Of a DNA stretch of 51,690 nucleotides, positions 12,101-20,174 are shown one piece after another. The stretch's first letter is position 1, and each line of letters begins with the position of its first letter. The DNA is from Parachlorella kessleri (Eukaryota > Chlorophyta > Trebouxiophyceae > Chlorellales > Chlorellaceae), in NCBI GenBank assembly GCA_001598975.1, contig BBXU01001105.1:1-51690 (forward strand). Direction: 5' to 3'. The notes beneath the pieces were generated by a model. The model had not been told where the DNA came from and did no database searches. It saw only the letters and a list, made by a program, of their open reading frames with translations. Both the position numbers and the translations under genes were made by a program.

Positions 12101-12683
12101 TGCACATCTTGGCCTTAGTCCGTGCACGGCTTTGCCTTCAATGGCACAGCCATCTCCTCCTCCAAAGAGCCATGCACCATTGCACGGGCTGCCACGAACA
12201 CCTTAGCAATGACCGACTGCAGTTTGAGTTGTCGAGCACCGCGCGCCTGGCTGTACCCTCCCTAGCCTGCGCTCACCCCAACCCTGCCCTGCCCTGCCCT
12301 GGGTCACCCCACCACCACCACCAACACCTGCCTGGCCTGGCCTGCAGGTGGGCAAGCGGGTGCTGGTCACCGGCTTCCAGCCGGTGGAGATCCCCCACGT
12401 CAGCATTGGTGACGGGGCGGTGGTGGAGAGCTCGGCCTTTGTAGAGGGGCACTACATCGAGGCCATGCACTTCAACTACCAGCACTGCAGCGTGGGCGAG
12501 CGGGCCTGGGTGCAGCAGGGCTCGCGCGTCATGCCCGGCGTGCGCATGGGTGCCGGCGCCCGGCTGCTGCCCGGCTGCACTGTGCTGCCGGGGGAGGCGC
12601 TGGGGGATGGAACCCTGTGGGGTGGGGGCGTCCCTGCCAACCCCCTGGGCAGGTGGGTGGGTGCGGGTTGGTGGCAGGAATAA
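189..12683 (+). CDS. NRPS-like protein (adenylation, carrier, Pls-type membrane/beta-helix terminal domain), 5' end missing
   Basis: Twenty-two exons: 189-319, 668-715, 972-1056, 1280-1472, 2165-2239, 2458-2874, 3141-3202, 3526-3589, 3846-3960, 4374-4533, 5004-5109, 5362-5534, 5811-6435, 6623-6777, 7051-7203, 7546-7669, 7988-8125, 8723-8935, 9475-9604, 10078-11696, 11976-12055, 12348-12683. About 1,730 residues are visible. Adenylation motifs in order: A3 AYLLFTSGSTGRPKG, A4 FDAHITQ, A5 NGYGPTE, A7 YRTGDLARWL, A8 VKIDGVRIEVGEIE, A10 LPSGKVNRRAL with its lysine (residues 1-450). The carrier site is FFAAGGSSLKAG (Ser is the phosphopantetheine site; 450-545). Then come hydrophobic segments (about 680-750), hexapeptide lobe 1 (750-895), more membrane segments, lobe 2 (about 1056-1140), a low-complexity insert of about 360 residues, membrane segments, and lobe 3 (about 1600-1720). 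This order matches the single-module NRPS family with the Pls-type terminal domain. Such enzymes activate an amino acid as an adenylate, load it on the carrier, and probably join or transfer it at a membrane. Product unknown. The last exon either reads to TAA at 12681-12683 or splices at 12653 (NPLGR|gtgggt); the end is uncertain. Confidence 0.85.
1191..1253 (+). repeat. 3 x 21-bp tandem repeat in an intron end
   Basis: Three consecutive 21-bp units (1191-1211, 1212-1232, 1233-1253) sharing the core GGCAGTAGCAG, with few mismatches. The array sits 26 bp upstream of exon 4 of the NRPS-like gene (exon begins 1280) and is followed by a C-rich tract that ends in TGTGCAG. Confidence 0.85.
4302..4373 (+). 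repeat. 4 x 18-bp tandem repeat ending exactly at a 3' splice site
   Basis: Four 18-bp units, ACTGACACACACCTGCCT and close variants, at 4302-4319, 4320-4337, 4338-4355 and 4356-4373. In the last unit the final bases are CACCTGCAG, which is the acceptor of the exon starting at 4374. The other units carry CACCTGCC at the same place, so only the last has the AG. Confidence 0.9.
8513..8668 (+). other. Two vestigial copies of the acceptor and start of exon 18
   Basis: The segment CAG|CCGGCATCCTG(G/A)GCGACAAC occurs three times, with exon-like parts starting at 8513, 8627 and 8723. Only the 8723 copy runs into the long open exon (AGILGDNPFHLLDRYIF). The first two read AGILSDNPFRTLF and AGILGDNPFRAFF and then hit in-frame stops (TAA in copy 1, TGA in copy 2) within AT-rich filler. 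Using either upstream acceptor with read-through would truncate the protein after beta-helix lobe 1. Copy 2 is followed by a possible donor at 8665, but the resulting 38-nt exon would shift the frame. Confidence 0.8.
9603..9701 (+). repeat. 3 x 33-bp tandem repeat starting exactly at a 5' splice site
   Basis: Three 33-bp units at 9603-9635, 9636-9668 and 9669-9701. Every unit begins AGGTGAGG, and in the first this is the real donor (exon end 9604, GT at 9605). Units 2 and 3 are therefore intact decoy donors. Use of either would retain TGA immediately in frame (R, stop). Confidence 0.9.
10345..11430 (+). other. Low-complexity coding insert inside the Pls-like region
   Basis: Within the 1,619-bp exon 20, about 360 residues rich in G, S, Q, E, A and P separate hexapeptide lobe 2 from the following membrane segments. 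It holds poly-Gly, poly-Ser and CAG/GCA-type codon runs. The frame is open throughout and splice-consistent at both ends, so it is probably a translated disordered loop rather than a missed intron, although an unrecognised intron cannot be excluded. Confidence 0.6.
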
Positions 12684-12724
12684 GGGGGCCAGCTGGGGAC
12701 CTGCCTCAGGCACAACATGGGGTT

Positions 12725-12780
12725 GGGGGGGGGGGGGGGGGGAGAGACAGGAGGGCACTGGAGGAGAGACAGGAGGGCAT
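12725..12780. repeat. G18 run plus direct duplication
   Basis: Eighteen G at 12725-12742 are followed by two copies of GAGAGACAGGAGGGCA spaced 22 bp apart. The homopolymer length may be a sequencing or assembly artefact. Confidence 0.8.
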
Positions 12781-13348
12781 TACTGTGGGCGGTGCTTCTT
12801 GGGGTCCCGCCGGGCCTCCTGCAGTGCCAGGAAGGTTGCTGTTGAGGCTCGTGAGTCGGTGCTGGTCTTGAGGGGTTCGGGGCTGGCACGAGGGCGGGCT
12901 CGCCAGTCCACTGCGCTATGAAAGCAGGCGTATGGATATGGGAGGGCAGGAGGTGACCGGTGATTAAGTGCTTGCACCAAGTCTCTGGGACGGTGAGGGT
13001 GTGAAGGGGGGGCAATGTTGCGTGTCTGCAGCCAGCGCCGTGCCTTGCCAGTCTATCAATTCCAGGGGACCCAAATGCCGCCTGGTTGTTGCCTGCGTGC
13101 AGGGTTCATGGCATGTAGACTGCCGCATGCGAGTTGGCTACCTAGCAAGGACTGCAATGTCACGGAAAGTGTGGATATTGAAACTTTGGCACGAACCAAA
13201 GCAGGATGGCAAGAACTGGTGTGGTGTGGTTGATGGGGTGTCAGACATTGAGCACTGACTTGGACAAGCAGGTTGCCTAGCACTAGACTGTTGTGAGGTT
13301 TGGTCATTGACTGACGTGCACCGGGCGTTCAACATGTCACACGGACGG

Positions 13349-13387
13349 AATAAGGTTGACGGCAATAAGGTTGACGCAATAAGGTGG
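13349..13387. repeat. Short tandem repeat, AATAAGGTTGACG
   Basis: AATAAGGTTGACGGC (13349), AATAAGGTTGACGC (13364) and a third truncated AATAAGGTGG (13378) follow one another. No associated gene. Confidence 0.8.
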
Positions 13388-14209
13388 TTGGTTGCTCACG
13401 CTGTTCCTGCTGAAACATGCTTTTCATGGGAGAACTGCGGTGATGTTGTTGTTAGCCAGCCAAGGATGCCTCCCATGTTTTGGTTCCGCCATTGCTACCC
13501 CTTGACTCATGCTGGTGGCCCCTACACTAGACAGAATTTCAGTAGTATCAAGTACGGATTCGATTTGTGCACAGGGCCCGCCCTCATTAATAAAGTCTGA
13601 GGGCCGGCCTTGTGTTGCCTGCCTGTCTCCCAGCCACTGTCGGTCCTCAGACTTTGATTCATCTCTATATGGTTCGTGTATGTGTTTCGTCAACCTATAT
13701 GACCTCGTTGCAACATCTTTGGTTGCTTGTGTCTATTTAGACAGTCTTCTTTGAACTCGTGACGTCAACTGCTTTGCTGCTGGGACCAGGCCTCTCCTGT
13801 TTTCCAATGTTACTCCCTGATCGTGTCCATGAGTTTTGCTGAGTGCCTTTTGCATGCCCAGCATTGCATAAATCCCCCATAAATTTCAAGTCTTTCTCCG
13901 CTTACAGCCCCCTCGGCTCGTGGCCTAGTGTCCTGTTCCCAACCCTTTTGTTGGCATGCAAGTGACAGCGAGACGTACACAGTGCTCTGTATTTTTTGTA
14001 AGCTGTGCTGTGCAGTATGTGGGCACCTTGCAAAAGGCACAAACCGTGGCTGCAACACTGGACTACATAACTAGACCAGCATGTCTTAACACCCATGCTG
14101 ATGTCCCGCAGACCTGCCTGACTGCATGCCCAACGGTCATCCACATCAGGGCAAAGCGACTGAAGCCCTGTCAGTATGCAGCAGAAGAGTGAAAACTTCT
14201 AAACCACAA

Positions 14210-14297
14210 CTCAAGCAAGCCGCGGGGCAGGCCTGCATCCAACTCTTTCGGAACAGTTTTCACCCTTGCTCTCTGTTCGCCCCACCCACCACCACCA
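14210..14297. repeat. Dispersed repeat, copy E
   Basis: Starts CTCAAGCAAGC and ends near CTCTGTTCGCCCCACCCACC. Shares its two conserved blocks with the copies at 44549, 48175, 48374-48637 and 50483. Confidence 0.6.
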
Positions 14298-14495
14298 ACA
14301 AGTACATTCCACCCCTACCTCTCCTCTGCTTGCATTCCCTTTCACCATATTACCATCACCAGGGGCAACGTCAGTAGGCCGGGGAACAAAGCGTGGCAGT
14401 ACTTGCCTTGCTGTCCCGGGGCCGGTGCACCACCCCGGCAGCATCCCCAACACACACACAGCCTGGCCACACTGCTGCAGTGACCGCTCACTCAC

Positions 14496-15473
14496 TTACT
14501 TCCTCTTCTTCTTCCCTCCCTCTGCAGTCGCACCCAGCCAGCCGCTGGTCCACGGCACGCCGGGGGCCCTGCACATCACCCGTCCAGGTGACACATGCAA
14601 AGCTTGTGCTTGGGATGTAGGTAGAGGTGCAGGACGCGTTCTGCAAGTGCACCCCTCTCGACAGCGCCGGCTGCCGCACGCTGCTGAACTGGTTCTCTTC
14701 CCTGCTGCAAATCCTTCATTACACGTCTCCACAAGTGCATGAGAACGCCAGCTTGGGTTGCGCTGTATGGCCAAGGTGGCATGTATGGCGAGGCACAGGC
14801 CAGCTAAGTGAGCCCTGCATTTGCCACCCAAAAGCAGCACTGCATCGCACCTGAAGTACCAGTTTGGCTCCTGGCCGTCTGCAACACGCTGGGAAGCCTT
14901 CAAGGTGCACAGTTGGTAGTCATAAATCTTGCCATAGCCGTTGTCACTGCACGCATGGAAGTCGCACACCGTTGACGGCCTGTGCACGACTCTCCCCAGA
15001 AGGAAGGCGCAGAACTGCCGTACACATTTCATATGGCAGGAGCACTCTTATGGCGCACTGCAGGTGCCAAGAAAGGCTAACGAGCCTTGCAAACGGAAAG
15101 GCATGATTCGCTTGGGTGTGCAACCAAAGCAGCACAGAAACTTACCAGCCTCCTTGCTGAGGGCAGTACACATACAGGTTGCATCCTGCAAAGGCAACAT
15201 AAGATTAGATTGGGCACCCGGCATTTTATCCGCTGGCTGTGAGTGACATGGCTGCATTGATTGATGGGACCTGTGACTGGGACGCCAATAGCAACATTGG
15301 CACGGTCAACACTATGCAAGCGAGCAAGCAAGGCAGTGGGGGCACATTTTAGCACTTCTTACCGCTGTTGTCCTGGCACTTCTTGCAGCATGCCCCGATG
15401 TCGGGCACGTTGTAGAACTCTCCAATGGTGTTACCCTCGGCATTCGCGTTCTGTTGGATGGTGCCGCACCCCC
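14496..15473 (-). CDS. PAN/Apple-like cysteine-rich protein, 5' end not found
   Basis: Four exons on the minus strand: 15363-15473, 15146-15185, 14851-14946 and 14496-14568 (stop at 14496-14498), with phases that agree. The joined protein contains CGTIQQNANAEGNT, GACCKKCQDNSGC, NLYVYCPQQGGCDNGYG, YQLCTLK and PGVPWTSGW. The cysteine pattern (C...CC..C......C.....C....C....C) and the order of these blocks resemble the PAN/Apple-like modules common in algal secreted or cell-wall proteins, which bind protein or carbohydrate. The tail GGKKKRK is basic. No signal peptide or start codon could be assigned upstream of 15473; the first exon(s) may lie within 15474-16200 or be missing. It could be a fragment of a larger multi-module protein or a decayed copy. 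Family assignment rests on the motif pattern only. Confidence 0.6.
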
Positions 15474-17161
15474 CTGCAGCTGCAGCGCCGGTTAACCAAC
15501 GCAGCCGCGGGTCGCAGGGTACCACCCACTGACAATACATCACGTCACCTTGCGCGCAACCCTGATGCCGCCCCTCCGCATGTGCGCAACGCAGCTACTG
15601 CCCAGGCATGGGAGGCATGGGACCTTGCTATCTGCAATGCGGGAGTCGGCATCCCCTGGTGTCATTTTGTATTCCGCTTTTGACAACATATGCCGTGCAT
15701 GCTCCCCAGTGCCCGCAAGTCCGTCGGCAGGGAGGAGCGCACCAGGGCCGGAGGCTGGCGGTGGGGTTGCCCCAGGGGAGTAGGCGGGCACGGTGCCGGT
15801 GGTGGAAGGTGTGCAAATGGAGCAGGGCCGGGTGGGGCGGCCCGAGGGGTTTGACTGGAGCACGCTGCGCCGCATGCTGGAGGGCGCTGGCGGGCGGGGC
15901 TCAAACAGCAGCGCCTCCGCTTCAGAGGCTGACTCGGTCCCTGCATGGCCGACAGGTCAGCATGGGCCATATCATGGTGCAGGAGGGCATTGGCAGCTGG
16001 GCCCCTTCGCCTTCTAGAAGTGAGGTTGTTCCTTGAGGCTCTCCAACAACCCGATCCCAGCGGGCCCCGAGGGAGGTAAAGTAGCTAAGCAGCCTGCCAG
16101 TGTCGCAGGACAAGACTTAATTGGCATTGTTTTTCCCACAGGCGCCTGTGCTGTCCAGGGTGAACCTACCTGTAGCTGGAGTGGTGACTGCCTGGGAGCA
16201 CAGCATCAGGAGAGACAGGAGCCCGACCAGCATACATGTAGACCTCATTCTGGTTGATGCACCACTGATGCTTGGCAAGCACGCCGAAGGTTTCTGCTAA
16301 CAACTGCCGTGAGCCTAGGCCCTGAGGGGGACGAGGCAACACGGCAGATGGATGCTTGGCCAGGAGCCAGCCCAGCTTAAGTTCAGCACTGCTGGGAGCT
16401 TAGCAATTGACAGAAACGGACGGAAGCCCCAGGAAGAGTGATTGGCTAAATGTCTGTGGCCAGACAACCGCGTCTTGGACTTGCCGAAACCTTCCATGCC
16501 ATGATGGGTGGGGTACTGCATGAATCGCACAGCCTTTGGGCCTTCCATCCCCTGCGGGAACCCATCCTTAAGTTAGTTCAGATGACGGACCACTAGAGGA
16601 CACATGCATGGCGTGCTGGGAAGCTGCTGATGAACAAGCTAGTTGTTATCTTACAGCTTCCCAAGCCTTTGCCAGTCACGATCCTAACACGGCTAGGAAG
16701 CAAATTTCCAACCAGGCTGCTCCTAGCGGTGATCACTACCGCCTGCTGCAAGCTGAACCTGCCAGGTTCAGCTTGCAGTAGTTAGTTGGGTCCAGTGGAT
16801 CCCAACTACAAGAAGGAGCAGATTACCGAGAGACTCTTCAAGGTTACCAAGGGGTCGGTAAACAAGCCTCAAGGGTTGAACTGTTATAAACATCTATTTC
16901 TGGTACAGTGTGCACGCCATCATACGCATGGCATATACTGGTCAAGTGGGACGCGAGTATAGAGGCAAACAAAGCCGCTGCGTTCCATTTTCCTACGCGA
17001 CCGCTCTGCACACCACAAACAGAGCACATCATTGCAAGTGCCCCACCCCTCTCACCAACAACCATATACTGAAGCCCACAGCAATGTGCAGCAGTCGCAC
17101 ACTGACGAGCGAACACCCAGCTTGCCACCAACTCCAAAGGCTCTCTGCTAGTGCTCCTCTT
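15474..17161. other. No confident gene; hairpins and a broken plus-strand frame
   Basis: May contain 5' exons of the PAN-like gene and the 3' flank of the MPDU1-like gene. A plus-strand frame around 15700-15957 reads GFDWSTLRRMLEG but is broken by TAG at about 15780 and has no recognisable family. Two adjacent inverted repeats lie at 16746-16809. A TGTAA on the minus strand at 16651-16655 is a weak poly(A) candidate for the MPDU1-like gene, about 500 bp past its stop. Confidence 0.45.
16746..16778. repeat. Perfect 15-bp inverted repeat (hairpin)
   Basis: CTGCAAGCTGAACCT is followed by the loop GCC and the exact reverse complement AGGTTCAGCTTGCAG. A second, imperfect palindrome (16781-16809, arms around GTTGGGTCC / GGATCCCAAC) follows directly. 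Confidence 0.9.
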
Positions 17162-19107
17162 TTAGTGCCTCCATCCTTCCTTCTTTCTGCTTTCCTGGCT
17201 GTTGCGGTAGAAGAAGATTTGCGCCAGCACCAGAAAGTTCAGCAGGCAATCTGCATGTAGGAGGAGCCCTGATTAGGATTAGAATTTCTGCCTGGATTGC
17301 ACCCACAGAGCCTGCCCCTTGCCACGCCTGAACATCATGGACCTGTTGAAAGACAGCGAGCACGACAATACTTTGTCGGTGTATTTATGCACCACACATG
17401 TGCATGGCTGCAGGACAGCACTTACTCAGGGAGGAGCCGCGTATCATGGCCGCGCCTGCCCGCTCCTGGACTGAGGTGAAGATACGGATGCAGGCGCCAA
17501 ACCAGTTAAAGAAGCACGTAATAGGACTGAGGTGCCCCGTGCTCTTGGAGTTGAAGTTCTGCAGGCACAACCACAGGACGCCGTAACTTGAAGGCTTTGA
17601 CAGAACCAATCCTGGCATTGTTAAGGTCGAGCTGTCGTGGGTCGCCAGGTCACACCTGTCAAGCCTTCAGCCCACAGCACCCAGCCCACAGAGGAGCATC
17701 GGCGTCAACTGGCCGCCTGATCGCCTACCTCCAGTATCTGAGGCACCTTGGAGCCCACCAGCAAAAGGTTGTTGAAGTCATACAGCAGGCTGATGTGAGA
17801 GCGGGTAATGACCCCAGAGAAGCTCACTGCGGCATGAACACAGATGGCTTGAAGACCGGCAGGATTACCGCCGCCACATCGAACTTCATGCCAAAAACAA
17901 CCGAAGCTGGCCTTCACCCCGCCAAGTGGTGCATGTGCCTCGATTTTCGTTGATCTGCTTGCAGCCTCCTGTGCTGTCATGTAAGAACATTGGCATGCGT
18001 GAGCACTGCACAGACCAGCTGTCTCGACACAACGACACACACTAAGCCAAGGCGGCACGCTGCCAAACTAAACAAGCCGCCGTCCGCCTGCCCCAACTCA
18101 CATGCTGCCCAGGAAAGCAGCAACGCCAAAAACCCAAGCTTCCGAGCAGGCGAGACGTCCTTGTACTGATGGATCAAGAGCACAATGACGCTATTTTGTA
18201 CAAGGAGGGCCTGCACGTCACACATCATTGTCACTGACTCCTGCCTGAACAGCGCCAGACTGAAGCTCAACTTTGGGCAGCAAGAGGCGCGCAAGCCACC
18301 ACGATGTTAGCTCTGCAGAACTCTCAAGGAGGCAGCCGCACCAGGTTCCCGCCCTAGCGCAAGCGCCACTGCTGGACAGGGACTCACCACGGACTCCCCA
18401 AAGGCGCTGATGGGCAGGTGCAGCAGGAAGCCGTAGCTGGTGGCTATGAGAAGGCCAGCTGTCTCCAGCTCAAAAGAGGACGCGCTGAGGCCGCGGGCGC
18501 TCTTGGCACGCAAGATGTCCAGTATCTGTGGCACCTTCACAAGGAGCGAGCCGGCCAGCACTCCATACCCTAAACCCTGCGCAAAAACCGCTGTAGAGGT
18601 TAACACCCTCCGCTTAGATGTGCTACCCTTTGCGCATCTGCTACACTTCCTCGTCCCATGTCCCCCAAGTCCATCGGCACTGCCTCGCGGTTCTCATTGG
18701 CCCCCGTGCGGCACGACAGCTGATTTAGTGCAAGCTGCACACAGCATGTGCTTGCCCACCTTGCTGGCCAGAGCGTTGACCACCTCAGCCGGCGGAAGCC
18801 TGCCCTGACTCAGGCCCTGGGCGAAGGCCAGCTCACACAGCTCAAAGAAGCCCCTGCCTGCTGGGCCTGCTGCCACTGTTGCCACGGTGGCGAGGCTGCT
18901 GGGGTCCAGGGCAGCCCTGGTGCCTACCCGTTGCCTGGTGCGCCTGGCGGCTGCAGGCGGACGCTGCTGACAGGTGCTGGACGGTCGCTTCCAGGACTTC
19001 CAGCCGCTTCTCTGCCCCAGGCTGCTGGGCAAGCAGCGGGGTTTGGGAAGAGCTGGCCTCTCACCCTGACATGCCTGTGGGGTGTGGACTATACACACCA
19101 TGTTCAA
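17162..19107 (-). CDS. MPDU1: MPDU1/Lec35-type PQ-loop membrane protein with N-terminal extension
   Basis: Six exons on the minus strand: 18760-19107, 18388-18576, 18102-18210, 17729-17826, 17426-17558, 17162-17250; 966 bp, 321 residues. Family motifs: SKGLGYGVLAGSLLVKVPQI with KSARGLS (first PQ-loop), GSKVPQILENFNSKSTGHLS (second PQ-loop), CIRIFTSVQE, and the last helix LLNFLVLAQIFFYRN followed by a basic KK-containing tail. In animals MPDU1 is an ER multispanning protein needed for use of dolichol-phosphate mannose and glucose in glycan and GPI-anchor assembly. This model has about 70 extra N-terminal residues rich in R, S, P, Q and A with almost no acidic residue, which is transit-peptide-like, but the start codon (19107) is the least certain part. 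The last five exons are strongly supported. Confidence 0.85.
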
Positions 19108-20174
19108 GACGGTTGCGTGAAGCTTCTGGTCGGACTACCACTACCGCAGCTGTTGTGTTGCTAGGAGCTTAAGAAGCACAGCGGAGCTCCCTTAACCTCG
19201 CGATGCACAACACGGGTCACTAGCACAGATTGCCACTGCCGTTGACACTTTAGTAGCTATACAGGAGAAGTTGCTGGTTGCAATGACGTTCCAAGTTGGC
19301 AAGTCCTCTAGCGTGCTTCCGCACGTGAGAGAAGGCTAGACAGCTTCGTTTGCAGCGAGCTTCCCAACACCTTCCACCGTGGCCACCTTGCAAGGTAAGC
19401 AAAGGAAAACGTTGAGCAAACAGCAAGCATGGTGAACAAGCATGACATGTTTTTCTCTGGTGCCTTGCAGCCAAGCGGAAAGAAGACAGCAGCCTTTCTA
19501 AGACAGCCCGCAATTGCATCACTGGGCGCAAGAGGCGCGCGCAACAACACATAAGGCGCGGAAGGGTTATCCGTAGTTACAAAAGGAGGCCAAAAACTGA
19601 CAGCGTGTGGCTTTGAGAACCAACCTCAGCTGTAACGAGCGAAAAGAACTCCGGGTCAGTGAGGGCGACCGCTAGGCTTCACCAAGAAGTATCCTTCAAG
19701 GTGGCATTGGTTAGTATGGTTCCAAGAACTTCTAAAATCATTCAGGGTTCTTTTCAACCTGGTTGTAACCCATAGCGAGTGAGCTGCTAGAAGCACTGCC
19801 AAAAGCTTAGACAAGGCCTGGCATGGCAGTACATTTAGCTCGCTTGACAACCCCTCCTACCTGCTAACCATGCTGAACTTCGGAAACCTATACTCTGCAC
19901 ACCATTGCGAACCAAATCTGCTACCTGTGGCATAGGCGCTGGCCTTTGACAGAGTACTAATGCATAGGGCAGCGCTGCGCAAGTTGCGGGAAAAAGAAAA
20001 TCCAAAGGAATTAGCGGACGAAGATATGAGCTCAACAGCTGCACTCATTACAAAATACCAGTCAATGTTGACAGTACTATAGTAGCATATTGCAGCCATT
20101 CAAAAGGGCTGCTGGCTAGCCTCCCTACCAGTCTTTTATGTCACCATCTGGTACAACCCAGCCCCGTAGCTGTC
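19108..20174. other. Intergenic: ATR 3' flank and MPDU1-like 5' flank
   Basis: No coding signal recognised. Both neighbours are on the minus strand, so this should hold the ATR 3' UTR (stop at 20175-20177) and the promoter of the MPDU1-like gene. More AT-rich than the genes. Confidence 0.6.
20048..20052 (-). promoter_or_regulatory. Candidate poly(A) signal TGTAA for ATR
   Basis: TTACA on the plus strand is TGTAA on the minus strand, about 125 bp beyond the ATR stop codon. TGTAA is the usual chlorophycean poly(A) motif. Confidence 0.5.

Larger units (their letters stand above)
12684..14495. other. Intergenic region, no gene recognised
   Basis: Lies between two convergent genes. No conserved coding signal was seen. 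It holds a G18 run and a 22-bp-spaced duplication (12725-12780), a short tandem repeat (13349-13387), a TGTAA motif at 13997-14001 that could be a distant poly(A) signal for the NRPS-like gene, and a copy of the dispersed repeat (14210-14297). Base composition becomes more AT-rich after 13100. Confidence 0.5.
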
